Positions 10,301 to 21,119 of a DNA stretch of 64,000 nucleotides are shown here, in pieces. Location of the stretch: the NCBI GenBank assembly GCA_963932145.1, contig OZ010588.1, forward strand, positions 98,716,012 through 98,780,011, in the 5' to 3' direction. Position 1 is the stretch's first letter, and each line of letters begins with the position of its first letter. The notes under the pieces were generated by a model. It made no database searches, had not been told where the DNA came from, and worked only from the letters and a program-made list of their open reading frames with translations. Made by a program: the position numbers and the translations under genes. Source of the stretch: Acanthosepion lycidas. Its lineage: Eukaryota > Mollusca > Cephalopoda > Sepiida > Sepiidae.

Positions 10301-10487
10301 TTTGAAAGGGAAAGGTCGCAAGGAACATGGGAAAATATGAGGAATATGCTAGTTAAAAAACCAGGGGTATAGTGCGCTTGATCAAAATCTTCTGCGTAAG
10401 CCATGGTCACTGATAGAAACTCTGTTATATAGTGAGACGACTACACAGTTCACACCTACCTTCCAATAAAAACGACGTCCTGGGTAT

Positions 10488-10985
10488 GACGATAAACTAC
10501 ATCCGCGTCCTGGGTATGACGATAAACTACGTCCAACAACAAGGCTTCAGATAATGTTTTTGGAAAAAATAATGTTACCAGCTATACGTTTTTGAAACAA
10601 TAATGTTGCCAGTTATACGTTTTTTGAAAAGAACAATGTTGCCAGCTATACGTTTTTTTTTTTTTTGAAAGAAGAATGCTGCCAGCTATACGTTTTTTGG
10701 AAAGAACAATGTTGCCAGCTATAGATTTTTTGGAAAGGACAATGTTGCCAGCTATACGTTTTTTGAAACAATAATGTTGCCAGCTATGCGTTTTTGAAAC
10801 GATAATTTTGCCAGCTATGCGTTTTCGAAACAATAATTTTGCCAGCTATATGTTTGATAGTACTGTATATTTAATATATGTATAGGTGTATGTATATATA
10901 TATATATATATATATATACCTTAATTTGGCATTAAATGACCCACAGTGGTTGATATGCAATAAAACCCAACCAACCAACCAATAA
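10488..10985 (+). mobile_element. SINE-VNTR element, copy 2, with long VNTR
   Basis: The head is reduced to two tandem copies of GTCCTGGGTATGACGATAAA plus ACTAC (10488-10535). The VNTR (about 10550-10855) has about nine units of 31-37 bp with core GTTGCCAGCTATACG joined by runs of T and GAAA. A (TA)n tract (about 10891-10918) separates it from the tail, TTGGCATTAAATGACCCACA then GTGGTTGATATGC. Read on the other strand, the unit is TTTC...GTATAGCTGGCAACATT. This matches the ATTGCTGGTAATATT units of the minus-strand copies elsewhere. Confidence 0.65.
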
Positions 10986-11164
10986 AAACGAAAGTGAGTG
11001 GGAATGCTACAACTTAGTGCACGATAGAGTTGAAGGTCAGTCTGTGCCAAACGGCTTTACACTGCGTTTATTTAACTCCGTTACCATAGCAACAACCCCG
11101 ATACTTTTCGATCAGAACTCGTATCATTATCATACAAATCCATGATTTTTTTAATTTAAAATCC

Positions 11165-11698
11165 AGGGACGGATATGCAATATGATCGTTCCTGATCTGA
11201 CATCTTGTTTACAGTCAGTTTCTCATAGACGTGCCATTGTTTCTGTCTTTTCTATAAATATTTTCAAGTTAACTTCTCCGACGAGCAACTTACACTTGTT
11301 CCCAAGCTGCATGAATTTAAACGTGCTACTAGGTTGGCGTCTCGGTGCCACCCTTTCACTATCGAAAAGGCTATATTTAGCCGTCTCTTCTTCTCCAACA
11401 GCTTCTTATCTCGCATTTCCCGTCAATGCAACCTCCTTCTTCTCATTTGCTTCCCTGATCTTCAAATATTCAGATGTAATGTGAATTTCACTTGCTTCCC
11501 TGGTAGGTATAATCTTCAAATATTCAAATATAATGTCAATTGACATCATCTGATGTCTTGATGTTCATCCCTGTCCTTCTCTTTATCCCTTCTCCAAACA
11601 TTCCTGTTTACTCTTGCTCTCATTCTCTGTAGCCCCTTGCGTCCTAATGGCACTTCTGCCTAGCTTGAGGTGATATGCTTAAAAAAACGAACTATGTT
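11165..11698 (+). mobile_element. CR1/L2-like LINE 3' end, copy 1
   Basis: The end of a LINE reverse transcriptase protein and its 3' UTR. Frame pieces read LTSCLQSVSHRRA, then WRLGATLSLSK, and FTIEKAIFSRLFFSNSFLS in the next frame. This follows the known CR1/L2/Jockey-group C-terminal order: L-Q-P-L-S-H-R-R, then T-R-L-A-S-R-x-H-P-F, then F-x-x-S-F. It is frame-shifted at least twice. The 3' UTR ends CTTGCGTCCTAATGGCACTT and then CTTAAAAAAACG. Two sister copies lie at 26.3 and 61.4 kb. Copying would need a full-length relative elsewhere. Confidence 0.65.
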
Positions 11699-11879
11699 TT
11701 CTTCTACTGCCAACTTGTTTGTAAATTATGCGACATTAGAATTTCATGGAAAATATGCGTCATTTTGATTATTCTTGTGTTGAATTATTCGAATAAATGA
11801 TAGGAAGTTTGATTAGCTTAGCAAATGCGAATCTTCTGTCTAACGTGTCTCTTCAAGTGGTAGGCGATCATGGCCCTCC

Positions 11880-12745
11880 AAAATTATATGTCCTTTTTAA
11901 CTCATAATAAACTGTATTTTTGTTATCTCTCTTAAAACTTGTTAGGCCATCTATTTACTCAAGATCACTAAAGAGGTTATGCATTGTTTCCCTTTGTATT
12001 ACTTGCATTCAATCGGTACCTTGAGTATCAGATTTACCGAGCCGTCTTTTCTCATTATTTTCCGTAGTAATTTCACTGTATTTTGCTGATGTTAATTACA
12101 AGTTTCCTGTTCGTTTACGTTTTGTTGGAAATGTCATTCCTACGTTCGGTCCGTGTTATTCTCAGTAGAAGCATAATTTTTGTTGCCTGAATATACTTTT
12201 CATCTGTGGCAAGTTTTTACAGCATTCACTGTCATAAATATAGAGGGGAGATATCACGTAACGGTTCAGTACTCTTTTCTTTGGTTTAATTTTCTTATTT
12301 CTTAATACTCTGCTTAGCTTTTGGAATGCGCCTAAGAATTTCAGTGTTACACATTCCGTCTTCTCTTAAAAGAAAATCTTCCTACATATTTACATTTTTG
12401 TGCTTATTTGATTTTGGTCTCTCCAATATTAATTTGTACTTCCAGCTGTTCCTTTTGCTAGCAACTATGTATTCCATATCTTTTCCACTCACTTTTTTTC
12501 ACTATCTTGTATAGGAGTACTTCTAGTTCCCTTTCTGTATTTGCTATCAATTCTCTGTCCTCTGCATATCTTATGTTGTTAAGATTGTGGCTGTCAATAA
12601 GCAATCCTGGTAGAAAATCTAATTCTCCCAGAATCACCTCACATTATTGTGTGAATAAGTCTGGCGAGAAGACACCTCCTTGTCTTGCACGCCTTTATAT
12701 TTTTGTTTTATCTTCTGAACTCATTTTCTATCCGTATGCAGGTGT
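11880..12745 (-). pseudogene. LINE reverse transcriptase relic, copy 1
   Basis: Read on the minus strand, this covers the middle and end of a LINE reverse transcriptase. It starts at a KGVRQG-like motif, here KGVQDKEV with frameshifts. It then gives NNIRYAEDRELIANTERELE, where YAED (12557-12568) stands for the catalytic YADD. ETKIKQAQKCKYVGRF follows. Stops and frame changes are frequent. The second copy, at 21.1-22.2 kb, shares INCKK/KIKQVQ-type motifs. The enzyme family primes DNA copies on nicked genomic DNA; this copy is dead, both by stops and by the changed catalytic aspartate. Confidence 0.65.
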
Positions 12746-12764
12746 TTTGCTCCCAATATAAGTT

Positions 12765-13470
12765 CTAGATCATTGTCATATAATACCAAAATATTTCAAG
12801 GTTATTTGTAGTTCCAACAGCACTATGTTAGTTTATCAAACGATTTTGCATAATTTATAAATAAAGGTATAGCCTATCTAATCTAAATTTCGGAGAATGA
12901 TAATCAGCATCCTCCGTTCCTCATTCGTTGGTCTTGTACCGTATTTACAATTATACGTCAATTCCCCAGAGTTTAGCTGACAGTTTTGATTCAATGAATT
13001 ATCATTCAAGAGTGGATAAAATTAACATTGCTCTAATTTAAGAATTCACCTTTAAAACGTTATATTTTAGTACTGAAAGCACAAGATTGCCAGCAATTAT
13101 TACAATTACTGATGGTCTAAATTAATGTTAGGAATATTGTAAATTTCAATATTAATGGTTTAACCAAAAAAGAAATATTGAAAAGCAGGATAAATGCGAT
13201 TGTAAATATATCAATTACTGATAGAATAAGTCTATTACCATTCAAATAAAAAAAAATAATTGCTAATGATTTTGCTATAAGAATGTATTTCTTTTGCTGT
13301 TTATAGTTTAATTAAATATGCCGGTTCATATATAAAGTGACCAATTTGTCATTGGACATGGTTAGTATGAAGAATTGCGAGGTGATAAAAAAGTTGAACG
13401 TTTGCATATGAATTGTTATTAATGATGGAGTAAAGATTTCAAGCGAAACAAACAACAGCCCCAAATCAAA
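12765..13470. other. AT-rich intergenic DNA
   Basis: AT-rich unique sequence without a recognised repeat or ORF. Confidence 0.35.
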
Positions 13471-13489
13471 TTCCAGAATGAAACAGTTC

Positions 13490-13705
13490 TAATCGTAGCA
13501 CGAGAGGCATTGAAACCGTAAAGAAGAGGTTGAAAAGAAATGGACGAAAATGTCCAAAGCTCTGGATATTTCGGTTTGGACGCGAAGAAAGATTGTGAAA
13601 TAAACATTTATGTCAAGGAAACTATACAAGATTAAAGAACATGCATTCAAGGTGATCTCAAATGCTTCCAAAAAATGTACTAGGATAAAAAAGACGATTA
13701 TCTCC
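13490..13705 (+). pseudogene. Tc1/mariner transposase helix-turn-helix relic
   Basis: One plus frame reads KALDISVWTRRKIVK, stop, then RKLYKIKEHAFKVISNASKK. A preceding frame gives TVKKRLKRNGRKCPK. This is the order of the N-terminal DNA-binding half of Tc1-like transposases: K-R-x-x-R-N, then L-x-I-S-x-x-T-x-R-R-I-x-K, then Y-K-x-x-x-x-H. There is one frameshift and an internal stop. No catalytic domain or terminal repeats are found nearby. Confidence 0.6.
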
Positions 13706-14038
13706 ATTTGGTCGCGTGGCGGCCGCTTATTGACGTGAGTTTATACATGGACAAAAGTTACCAGACATACAGTTTGTTTAAAGCAGCCAAACTGAGTGTT
13801 TAGCCAAGACGCCATGCTTATTGTTAAATCTGTCTCTCCCAGGAGCTTACAAGCACATGTCGCCGTCTCCCTTTGAGAATATAACTTACTCACATATGGA
13901 AAGAAACTCCGGTTCGTAGTCCTTAGTTTGGGAAATAAGTAGATGAATACGGCCCGTTTGAATTCGAAGACTTAAACATAGTTTCTCCAGAAACGCCAAA
14001 GTATCTCCATATTATCCGCAAGACTTATGCGCTTCTCT
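13706..14038. other. Intergenic DNA
   Basis: Unique sequence of moderate GC; no feature recognised. Confidence 0.3.
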
Positions 14039-14047
14039 TTACGATCT

Positions 14048-14100
14048 ATACACACACGCACACACACTCACACACACACTCTTTCTCTCTCTCTCTGTCT

Positions 14101-14149
<49 letters not shown>

Positions 14150-14150
14150 T
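14048..14150. repeat. Compound (CA)n-(TC)n-(CA)n-(TA)n microsatellite
   Basis: CA-rich and TCTC runs, then a clean (CA)n and (TA)n tract. Confidence 0.9.
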
Positions 14151-14297
14151 TCAGTTGAGCACTGTTGAGTGATAAGATAATTCTATAAACAATAGCCACA
14201 TGCGTTAATGCAAAGCATTTCAGTAAAATGAATTGGAGCACTCCGGCAGATTGGCATTTGTTTACATACGCTAGATTTAGTTCTTTTTCTCTGTTGG

Positions 14298-14358
14298 TGA
14301 AGATAGCTCAGTGGTAGAAACTCTGACTCATCGGTTTGGTTTCGATCCGGTCTTGAGG
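14298..14358 (+). mobile_element. tRNA-like promoter relic
   Basis: TAGCTCAGTGGTAGAAA is an almost canonical tRNA A box/D arm, and GGTTTCGATCC is a B box with one extra T, at the expected spacing. The anticodon and acceptor stems do not pair, so this is a tRNA pseudogene or the head of a SINE that I cannot extend. Confidence 0.45.
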
Positions 14359-14430
14359 TTTTCGGATGTCTAGTCGCACTGAGGAGCTGTGATACAGCGA
14401 AACAGTACTGTCTGCGAATGACATACACAC

Positions 14431-14433
14431 AAA

Positions 14434-14517
<84 letters not shown>
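14431..14517. repeat. Self-complementary (CA)n(TA)n(TG)n tract
   Basis: CA repeats, then TA repeats, then TG repeats make one long, nearly perfect palindrome that could extrude as a cruciform. Overlapping ORFs are artefacts. Confidence 0.9.
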
Positions 14518-14518
<1 letters not shown>

Positions 14519-14639
14519 CCCACACGGAGAACATATATCATATATCTTTGTAGATATAATATATATGTTCTCAGTTTGGGATATATATATACATACATAT
14601 ATATATATAATTTTCGGTATGTCTTAGTGGTATAAAAAT

Positions 14640-14985
14640 CTCTCGGAATACAAAATATGTTTTTCATTCCTTTACCTTTCAGTCATTACAGTGTTATATT
14701 ACAGATATAATCATTCTCATAATGGGGGAAATACAAATGTGAGAACAGTACGGCCATCCGTAGTTCTCTCCCGTTATAGCAGCTTGGCCGAGGGAAAAAA
14801 GATATTTGAGAAAATACAAGAAGTCTTTCCCTCTTAAACTGTGGTCAAGTACCAAAACGATAGATTTTCTGCCACTTCATCCAGGAAACATCTCCACTTG
14901 TGTTAGAAACCGATTGTTACCATAGTTTGGGTTGTGTTTCTTCTGATGGTTCGTAAACTGTCATGGAAGACGGAGTGATATTATT
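14640..14985. other. Intergenic DNA
   Basis: Unique sequence, possibly part of the decayed transposon that continues at 14.99 kb. Confidence 0.3.
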
Positions 14986-14989
14986 CCTC

Positions 14990-15265
14990 TGGTTGTTACA
15001 ATATGGCGCATATTGGAGAACGATGTTTTGCATATTTCATATTCAAATGTATCAGACCTGAAAGAAGCTATTATAATATGATTAGTGTCAGTTCAGAGCC
15101 AAAATAGGATATGGCTACCATACAGCAAACTTTGAAGAAATCCAGACGAATATGAGGAGGAAGCTGCTAGCTATTCCATGAACGTCAAGAATGCTTCCAT
15201 CGCTGAATTATGTATGTGGCTTCAAAAGGGGACTCTTCCGAAAAAGATTGGACGCTGAATTGATA
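14990..15265 (+). pseudogene. Tc3/DUF4817-type transposase C-terminal relic
   Basis: Pieces in two frames read DLKEAII and, downstream, EEIQTNMRRKLLAIP. This fits the C-terminal pattern of Tc3-like transposases (D-L-K-x-x-I ... N-x-x-R-R-L). Several stops are present. The NMRRKLLAIP segment also resembles the fragment at 9.9 kb. An N-terminal DUF4817-like part of possibly the same family is at 18.6-18.8 kb on the other strand. Confidence 0.4.
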
Positions 15266-15269
15266 TGTA

Positions 15270-16050
15270 AGTAGGTTTCTTCTAATAGCAACTGACCCGA
15301 TACTTTTTGATCAGTCTTCGTATATTTTGTATATTTACTAATATGCATAAAAGTCAAAATAATATATCATGCTGTTAAAATTAATACAAGTAATAAATAA
15401 AAGACAAAAAACCACAAACAATAAAGTCTACCTCATCTGTTGGAGCAGATACTGAAGTATATTTTATTGACGATACAGGAGGGTGTTTTTGTACAGACAC
15501 TCGCCATGATTTTACATATTAATTCTATTAATGCAGACAGGTTGGGAAAACACAAATGTACGAAAAACTAGCAGTCGTCTTAACGTTATTCTGTTAAACT
15601 TTACATAACATCATTTGTTTTCAATTTCACCCAAGTCTAGAGAAACCCGAGCGCCCTAAACAGTAAAGCAAATCAGTGCAAAAACCATTTAATCACGTCA
15701 CTTTGTACAGAACTGAGGAAGGGTTATTTCTATAAAAGAAAATGTAATGGCGCTTTGTGTCGAGTATAACTATTTTTATCTTTCATCGTTCGATATATGC
15801 TATAGAAGTCGAACGTCGCTTAGAGCGTGTCTGGTTGTTTTATACTGTGGACAAATATACTAATCAAAAATGTGGCCTATAAGGTCCGGCGGCCATTACA
15901 AACATGGCTCTTCCAATATTAATGCCGTTAGCAAGTGATACCTTGTACATTTAGATTGATGCAAAACGATATTAAGTATCATGTCTTCAGAGAAAGCAAG
16001 TAGGCATGTACACTTTTCCGTATTACGTACAGACACACATAGACCCACAC
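15270..16050. other. Intergenic DNA
   Basis: AT-rich unique sequence; nothing recognised. Confidence 0.3.
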
Positions 16051-16052
16051 AG

Positions 16053-16172
<120 letters not shown>

Positions 16173-16174
16173 TT

Positions 16175-16683
16175 ATAATTTAACTGTTTTAAAATATGGT
16201 TTCTTCGCTACATAGTAATAACAATGTTTCAGAAACTGAAGCTAAAAAGTTCAAATTTAATTATATAGTTAAATTAAAGGCATTAGTTCTGTTTCATCTT
16301 CAAGCAAATTTTGGAATAACTTATTTTTTAATTTACTGAGATTTAAACGCACATATGAATTCATAATATCCTGTTTCCAAGGATACAGAGAAATCCGATC
16401 TATTAGACAGGGCCTGTAGCATGTTCATTTTTATTAACTATTGTTGTATCAATTATGAGTTACGTTCGAAAAAGAGGTTAACTTTAAGGAGGTTAGGGGT
16501 GTATTTTACAACGAATTCTGACATCCGTTAAACAACAGGTCGTTTGGATTTTTTATTCTTTCTTATTCTAATACACACACACACGCACGCAGACAGACAG
16601 GTACACATAGACACATATATATCTGTGTGCGTGTGCGTGCAAAAGATCAGATATTACTGCAATATATCTGTAAAAGATCAATA

Positions 16684-16685
<2 letters not shown>
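16175..16685. other. AT-rich intergenic DNA
   Basis: Unique AT-rich sequence with a short CA/CG-alternating patch at 16570-16645. No gene seen. Confidence 0.35.

Positions 16686-16686
<1 letters not shown>

Positions 16687-16731
<45 letters not shown>
16687..16731. repeat. (TA)n microsatellite
   Basis: About 22 TA units, followed by a GAGA-rich patch. Confidence 0.95.
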
Positions 16732-16735
<4 letters not shown>

Positions 16736-16803
16736 GGGAGAAAGAGAAAGGGAGAGAGATGTGTAGGAAATAACCTTCCTATTTAACATAGGTTATACCT
16801 GTA

Positions 16804-17080
16804 TGGAGGCACGCTAGAGTAATGGATAATGGTTTGAGGAAGCGGGCAGACGAGTTCAAATTCCGAATTACATGCCAATACTCTTGGAGAAAGTATGAAT
16901 CTTTTTCTTCTCTCCTCGGCTATGGGTAAATAGCACGATAGATGGATTGCAACTGGTCTACCGCAGAAAGAAATGGCAACCCACTGCGGTAAAAAATCTG
17001 CCTCGTCAGTCATGTATCGAAAGATGCATGGCCGTCTTTGTGTGTATCACGCATGGCACATCAATGATTGACCGAGTAAC
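16804..17080 (+). mobile_element. tRNA-headed SINE family A
   Basis: Nearly full-length. The head has GAGGCACGCTAGAGTAATGG and a B-box-like GAGTTCAAATTCCG. The body has TCCTCGGCTATGGGTAAATA, GGTCTACCGCAGAAAGAAAT, CAACCCACTGCGGTAAAAAA and TCTGCCTCGTCAGTCATGTA. It aligns throughout with the copy at 47.55-47.85 kb. Transcription would depend on internal A and B boxes; the A box is weak. Confidence 0.7.
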
Positions 17081-17385
17081 TTTATTTATTATAGGTCGAT
17101 TTACATAAAATATTTTATTTTTAACAGTTTAATACTAGGATTTCACTACACCGTTAAATTCAATTCAATTCAATTTTCCATATTTTTTCCAATCTGGATG
17201 ATAAAAGACGACCGCTTCCGTGGGCATCTACCACAGGTCGCATAGTCATCACCTTCGAATGACAATTTCCGATAGTTTTGGCATCCACTGAAGCACAATG
17301 ATTCATGAACTCTGTACCATTACCCCTGAGCTTGTAACACGGGTCGCCTCATTTCGTAATGGGATGTTAGCTATCCGGGCTCATG

Positions 17386-17434
17386 TATTTCCAGGTGTTG
17401 TGCCTTTCAGGGCGACACTTACCACCTGGAAATA
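17386..17434. repeat. 12-bp-stem hairpin
   Basis: TATTTCCAGGTG and its exact complement are 25 bases apart, with extra pairing inside (TGTTGTGCC against GGGCGACAC). It may be the core of a small foldback element. Confidence 0.5.
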
Positions 17435-17652
17435 AATACATAAATTAACACTAAAAATCTACCATTTTAGAGATGAATATATGTTTTTCACGCAAATCTG
17501 CCGATATAACCGCTCCGTCACGGAATCCTCGGGCCCCGAGTATTTTTTCTCGGGTATTTTTCGAGCCGAGAAAAGAAACAACACTTCTGGCCTGCCGATT
17601 GCGTCTAGCATGAAACAGCCAGTCGCTTCTAAGTGTTGACTTCAATGTTCAC

Positions 17653-17654
<2 letters not shown>

Positions 17655-17720
<66 letters not shown>
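17655..17720. repeat. (TA)n microsatellite
   Basis: About 33 TA units. The flanking 50 bases on the left, with ATGAAACAGCCAGTCGCTTC, recur beside the (TA)n at 51.48 kb, so the microsatellite probably belongs to a repeat end. Confidence 0.9.
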
Positions 17721-17723
<3 letters not shown>

Positions 17724-17724
17724 A

Positions 17725-18113
17725 AGGTAATCAGAACGAAAATAATATACAAATTCAAAAGTTAACGGCATTAATTCAAAAGAGTGTTAAATAACGATAG
17801 TAGAGCAATAGTCATATATTCTATTTTTTGATAGAGACGAAAACAATTTACTCACTACAAAGATACACTTCCGTTTCTGTGTATTTAATTACACTATGAA
17901 GGATGACAACCAAAATGTTTATAAACAATTCTGTTTGTAATCACGCCGCATGTGAAAGGCCACCTCTTTTTTTTTCATTTCTTTGAGAAAAAAAGGAAAT
18001 ACATTAAGGCAAATAAGTGACGGTGTGAAACAATTGTGCTTGTTCATAGCAGTTTGGTGAAGGATGGTTGTGGTCCACAGTAGAGAAAGTGATTTTAACG
18101 CATTATATACATG

Positions 18114-18144
<31 letters not shown>

Positions 18145-18480
18145 CTTACACTATCTATGGTCCGTCTATATGAGTATAAAAAATGTCCGTAGTGTTTATT
18201 GTCCCAAACGCTTTTTCATCCACTTCATTAGCCAATATCATGGTGTTTGTTGTTGACTGTTTTTAATTTATTTTCATGGTTGTCTTTTTAAGATGTAGTT
18301 TTCTTGATTTCTTTACAGCAGTAGCGTTGATTACCCCACGAAACGAACATGGTCGGAATTCGATTTGAAGTATTTCTATTAAAAAAAAAAACAACATTTA
18401 AATCATTATTTCCGCTGCTGAAAATTAAGAATATTAAAAAAAAAATGAACAAAATTACATCAAATGTTACTTTTGTGGCA
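17725..18480. other. Intergenic DNA with short (TA)n
   Basis: AT-rich unique sequence; a 15-unit (TA)n lies at 18116-18144. No gene recognised. Confidence 0.35.
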
Positions 18481-18599
18481 TATTAATCGAAATCCGTTTG
18501 AAAGAAAGGTTGCTGCCAAATATCAATTATGAAACATTTATCAAAAATAATTTTACAAATTTTGTTTGCGGGTTCCTGACAACAAAACAATGAAACATA

Positions 18600-18833
18600 T
18601 TCATATAAACATATGTACGTGATCAGACGTAGAAACAGATATCGGACTTCCTCGACACATAGTTTGCGCTGCCACGGATACTTTTTCATGAAAAGCAGCG
18701 AAGGTTGGATGACGCGGTTGCCTTCTGTCTGGAAAAGCAATCTGATACAGCCGTACATCCTCGCCTCCGTTACCATTCGCGTGGTCAGATTAAAAATCAT
18801 ATCTGCATGCTCACGATATAAATATGCTGCCAT
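18600..18833 (-). pseudogene. DUF4817-type helix-turn-helix relic of a transposon
   Basis: The minus strand starts MAAYLYREHADMIF and, one frame over, continues ANGNGGEDVRLYQIAFPDRR then PRHPTFAAFHE. This is the layout of the DUF4817 helix-turn-helix domain that begins many transposon-derived proteins of arthropods and molluscs: a Y-x-x-x-E-x-x-D-M-I start, then G-N-x-x-x-x-x-R-L-Y, then F-P-x-R-R-x-P-x-H-x-T-F. A frameshift near codon 18 separates the halves. The domain binds DNA in its parent transposase. No catalytic part follows. Confidence 0.6.
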
Positions 18834-19086
18834 TATTAAACAGAACACTTCTCAGTTAATTCACAATTACATACATTGAACGGTGAAGAGAGAGTAGCCG
18901 CAAATGTACACGAGTGACGAATATAACCTAGTCTACATAGCAACACAGCGCCATCTATCGCAAACTTTCTTTAAACTTAATAGGAAAAAAAAACAAATTA
19001 TCTGCCGACATATATTTATATGAACTTGTGTCGTTGTTTTGGAGTGAGGAATATGCACCCAGATTTGTAAAAGTAATTTTGGTACA

Positions 19087-19089
<3 letters not shown>

Positions 19090-19147
<58 letters not shown>
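19090..19147. repeat. (TA)n microsatellite
   Basis: About 29 TA units directly before the SINE head at 19.15 kb. Confidence 0.95.
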
Positions 19148-19149
<2 letters not shown>

Positions 19150-19151
<2 letters not shown>

Positions 19152-19505
19152 ACCGTCACGTCCGCTTTCTGAGTTTGAGAGCCGGATTCGGATCTAAGCG
19201 TCGTCATTTTGTTAGGAATGTAACTTCTTGGTGTCATCGGTCTGGAGGAGGCGACAAATTTGGAAAGTGACCCAAGCCTTGTGACAAGATTAGATAGACG
19301 AAAATCTAGTAGTGCTTGCAAGAAGTCACAAGTCATCCTTACCGAGGGTTTTTGGGCGTGCAGGCATTGTTAAGACGATTGATCACGTTAGAAAACACGC
19401 TCTCTTCGCTCAGCATATTTGCATTATAAATCACAGGTGAGTGTTGAACAAACACAAATATGCCTGTACAGAGATTGGCTATCCACTAATATTAGTGGCC
19501 AATTA
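19150..19505 (+). mobile_element. tRNA-headed SINE, second body type, copy 2
   Basis: The head ends with a B-box-like GAGCCGGATTCGGATC. The body shares CAAGTCATCCTTACCGAGGG, GATCACGTTAGAAAACACGC, ACAAATATGCCTGTAC and TAGTGGCCAATTA with the copy at 2.9-3.27 kb. It is flanked on the left by (TA)n. Confidence 0.6.
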
Positions 19506-19526
19506 TTTTTTATGTATGTACGTACC

Positions 19527-20056
19527 CTAGCTGAAATAGATGCCTACGTTGCGTATGAAATCGAGATTTAGACAGGAAACGATCAGAACTAGAATACACG
19601 GTAACGTAATAGTCTTTTGTACGCATATTAAACAATTTAGAGACGCTTTAATACGCAATAATTTGCGATTATTCAAAAGAATCAACGTGTATAAGTGTTT
19701 ATCAATATTGCAATTTCTGGGTGCTTTCCTTTTGCGAAAGTGATTAGGGAAGATTTTGTCTGCAGAATGTCTTTTCCATTTGTGGTTTCCTAATTCGCTA
19801 TAATCAGCTCTCGACATGTGGTGTCTCTCAGATGACAAAGAATTCTCGTCAGCTCTTGGAGAATATATCTCTGATAATAATCCAAATTAATAGATTTGTC
19901 ACATCTTCTTCCAGGAAGTTCACGAAAACGGTTCTCCACGATAGCCCGTCCTTTGTAGATGTTAATATAATTTGACTTTTTGCTATCACGCCAAATCCCT
20001 CTACCCTCAACCATTTTATCAAGCTCGTTAGACAGGTTACGCGATGATTTCCTCAA
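19527..20056 (-). other. Two overlapping unclassified ORFs
   Basis: An 88-codon ORF (19790-20056) with KMVEGRGIWRDSKKSNYINI and YYQRYILQELTRI is followed by a 103-codon ORF in another frame (19527-19838). The codon mix looks protein-like, and the overlap would fit one longer frame broken by a frameshift. I recognise no family. No copy of this segment occurs elsewhere in the window, so it may be a decayed gene or a unique transposon. Confidence 0.3.
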
Positions 20057-20059
20057 TAA

Positions 20060-21060
20060 CAGTCAACGACGAAAATATTCATATATATCCATCAATTTTG
20101 AATATTTATCAATTTCTCTGTATCTAATGTTCGTGTGATGCCAGGTTTTTTATATGGTAATAAGCACAAAAATGAAATAACAACAGTGACTCTCTATGCA
20201 TAGCCTGATGTTCTTTGCTGAAATTATCACAAATATTATATTGAACAAATAGTCTAGAAGGTTTCACCGATAAAATAATTATGTAAATTACTTACACTTA
20301 CACGAATCAATCAATTTAAAACAATACTTTCTACATTACGAATAATCTTGTACTTTCCTATTTTCATAATTCAACTGTCAGTTTCGTTGTATTTAAAGTA
20401 TTCTTCTCAAAATTGCATTTCATAATCATTTTTCCGCGTATTAATATCTAAAAACCTGGTATCGTACGGGAATTACATTCTGAGAAATATATAAAAATAT
20501 TCAAAATTGATAGGTGTACGAATAATTTTCTCTTTGACTGTATCATTAAGATATCCTGTGAAGATCATATTCCCCAAGCGTTCTTTCCTCATTGTATCAA
20601 AGTTTTAGTCCTCACCATGTATTATTTAAAATTAAAAAACACAATGATTTACATGTTGTAAAAACCAAACAATCTACCAACGAAGATGCATTCAGTATAT
20701 CTTGAAAGTGCTAAATTCTCCAAGCCGTCTTCCCTCGTTAATAATTCCCAGAAATTTCAACTTCCGATCGAAATTATCATTTATTTGGAATTATGATTTT
20801 CCTAAAAACTATCCCGTTCCTCATGTATTTTGTCCATGGTTTTCCCAGCATCTCTCTGTAGAACGACATCTATGTTGCCTTTTATCTCCTCTTCATCTAT
20901 GAACTATTTTTCCAGTATTCACCTCCATATTGGATGAGATATTACATAGTAGCTGAGCACTCTTGTTTGTTTCTAAGGATATAAAACGTTTATGATATAC
21001 TTTTATCATCCGAATTTTCTTGAAAAGAATGCGCAACATGATCAGACCTGAAATAGGATA
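20060..21060. other. AT-rich intergenic DNA
   Basis: Unique AT-rich sequence; no element recognised. Confidence 0.35.
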
Positions 21061-21119
21061 AGAACGGTGCGGGTTCGTCAAAGACAATGACACAAAGGAA
21101 GACGATATTTATGCCTAGA

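Noticed and set aside
10582-10833. 83-codon ORF on the minus strand with repeated SIAGNIVLSKK motif
   Set aside because: It is a translation of the VNTR inside a SINE-VNTR element.
14298-14358. Possible functional tRNA gene
   Set aside because: The acceptor and anticodon stems do not pair; only the promoter boxes are kept.
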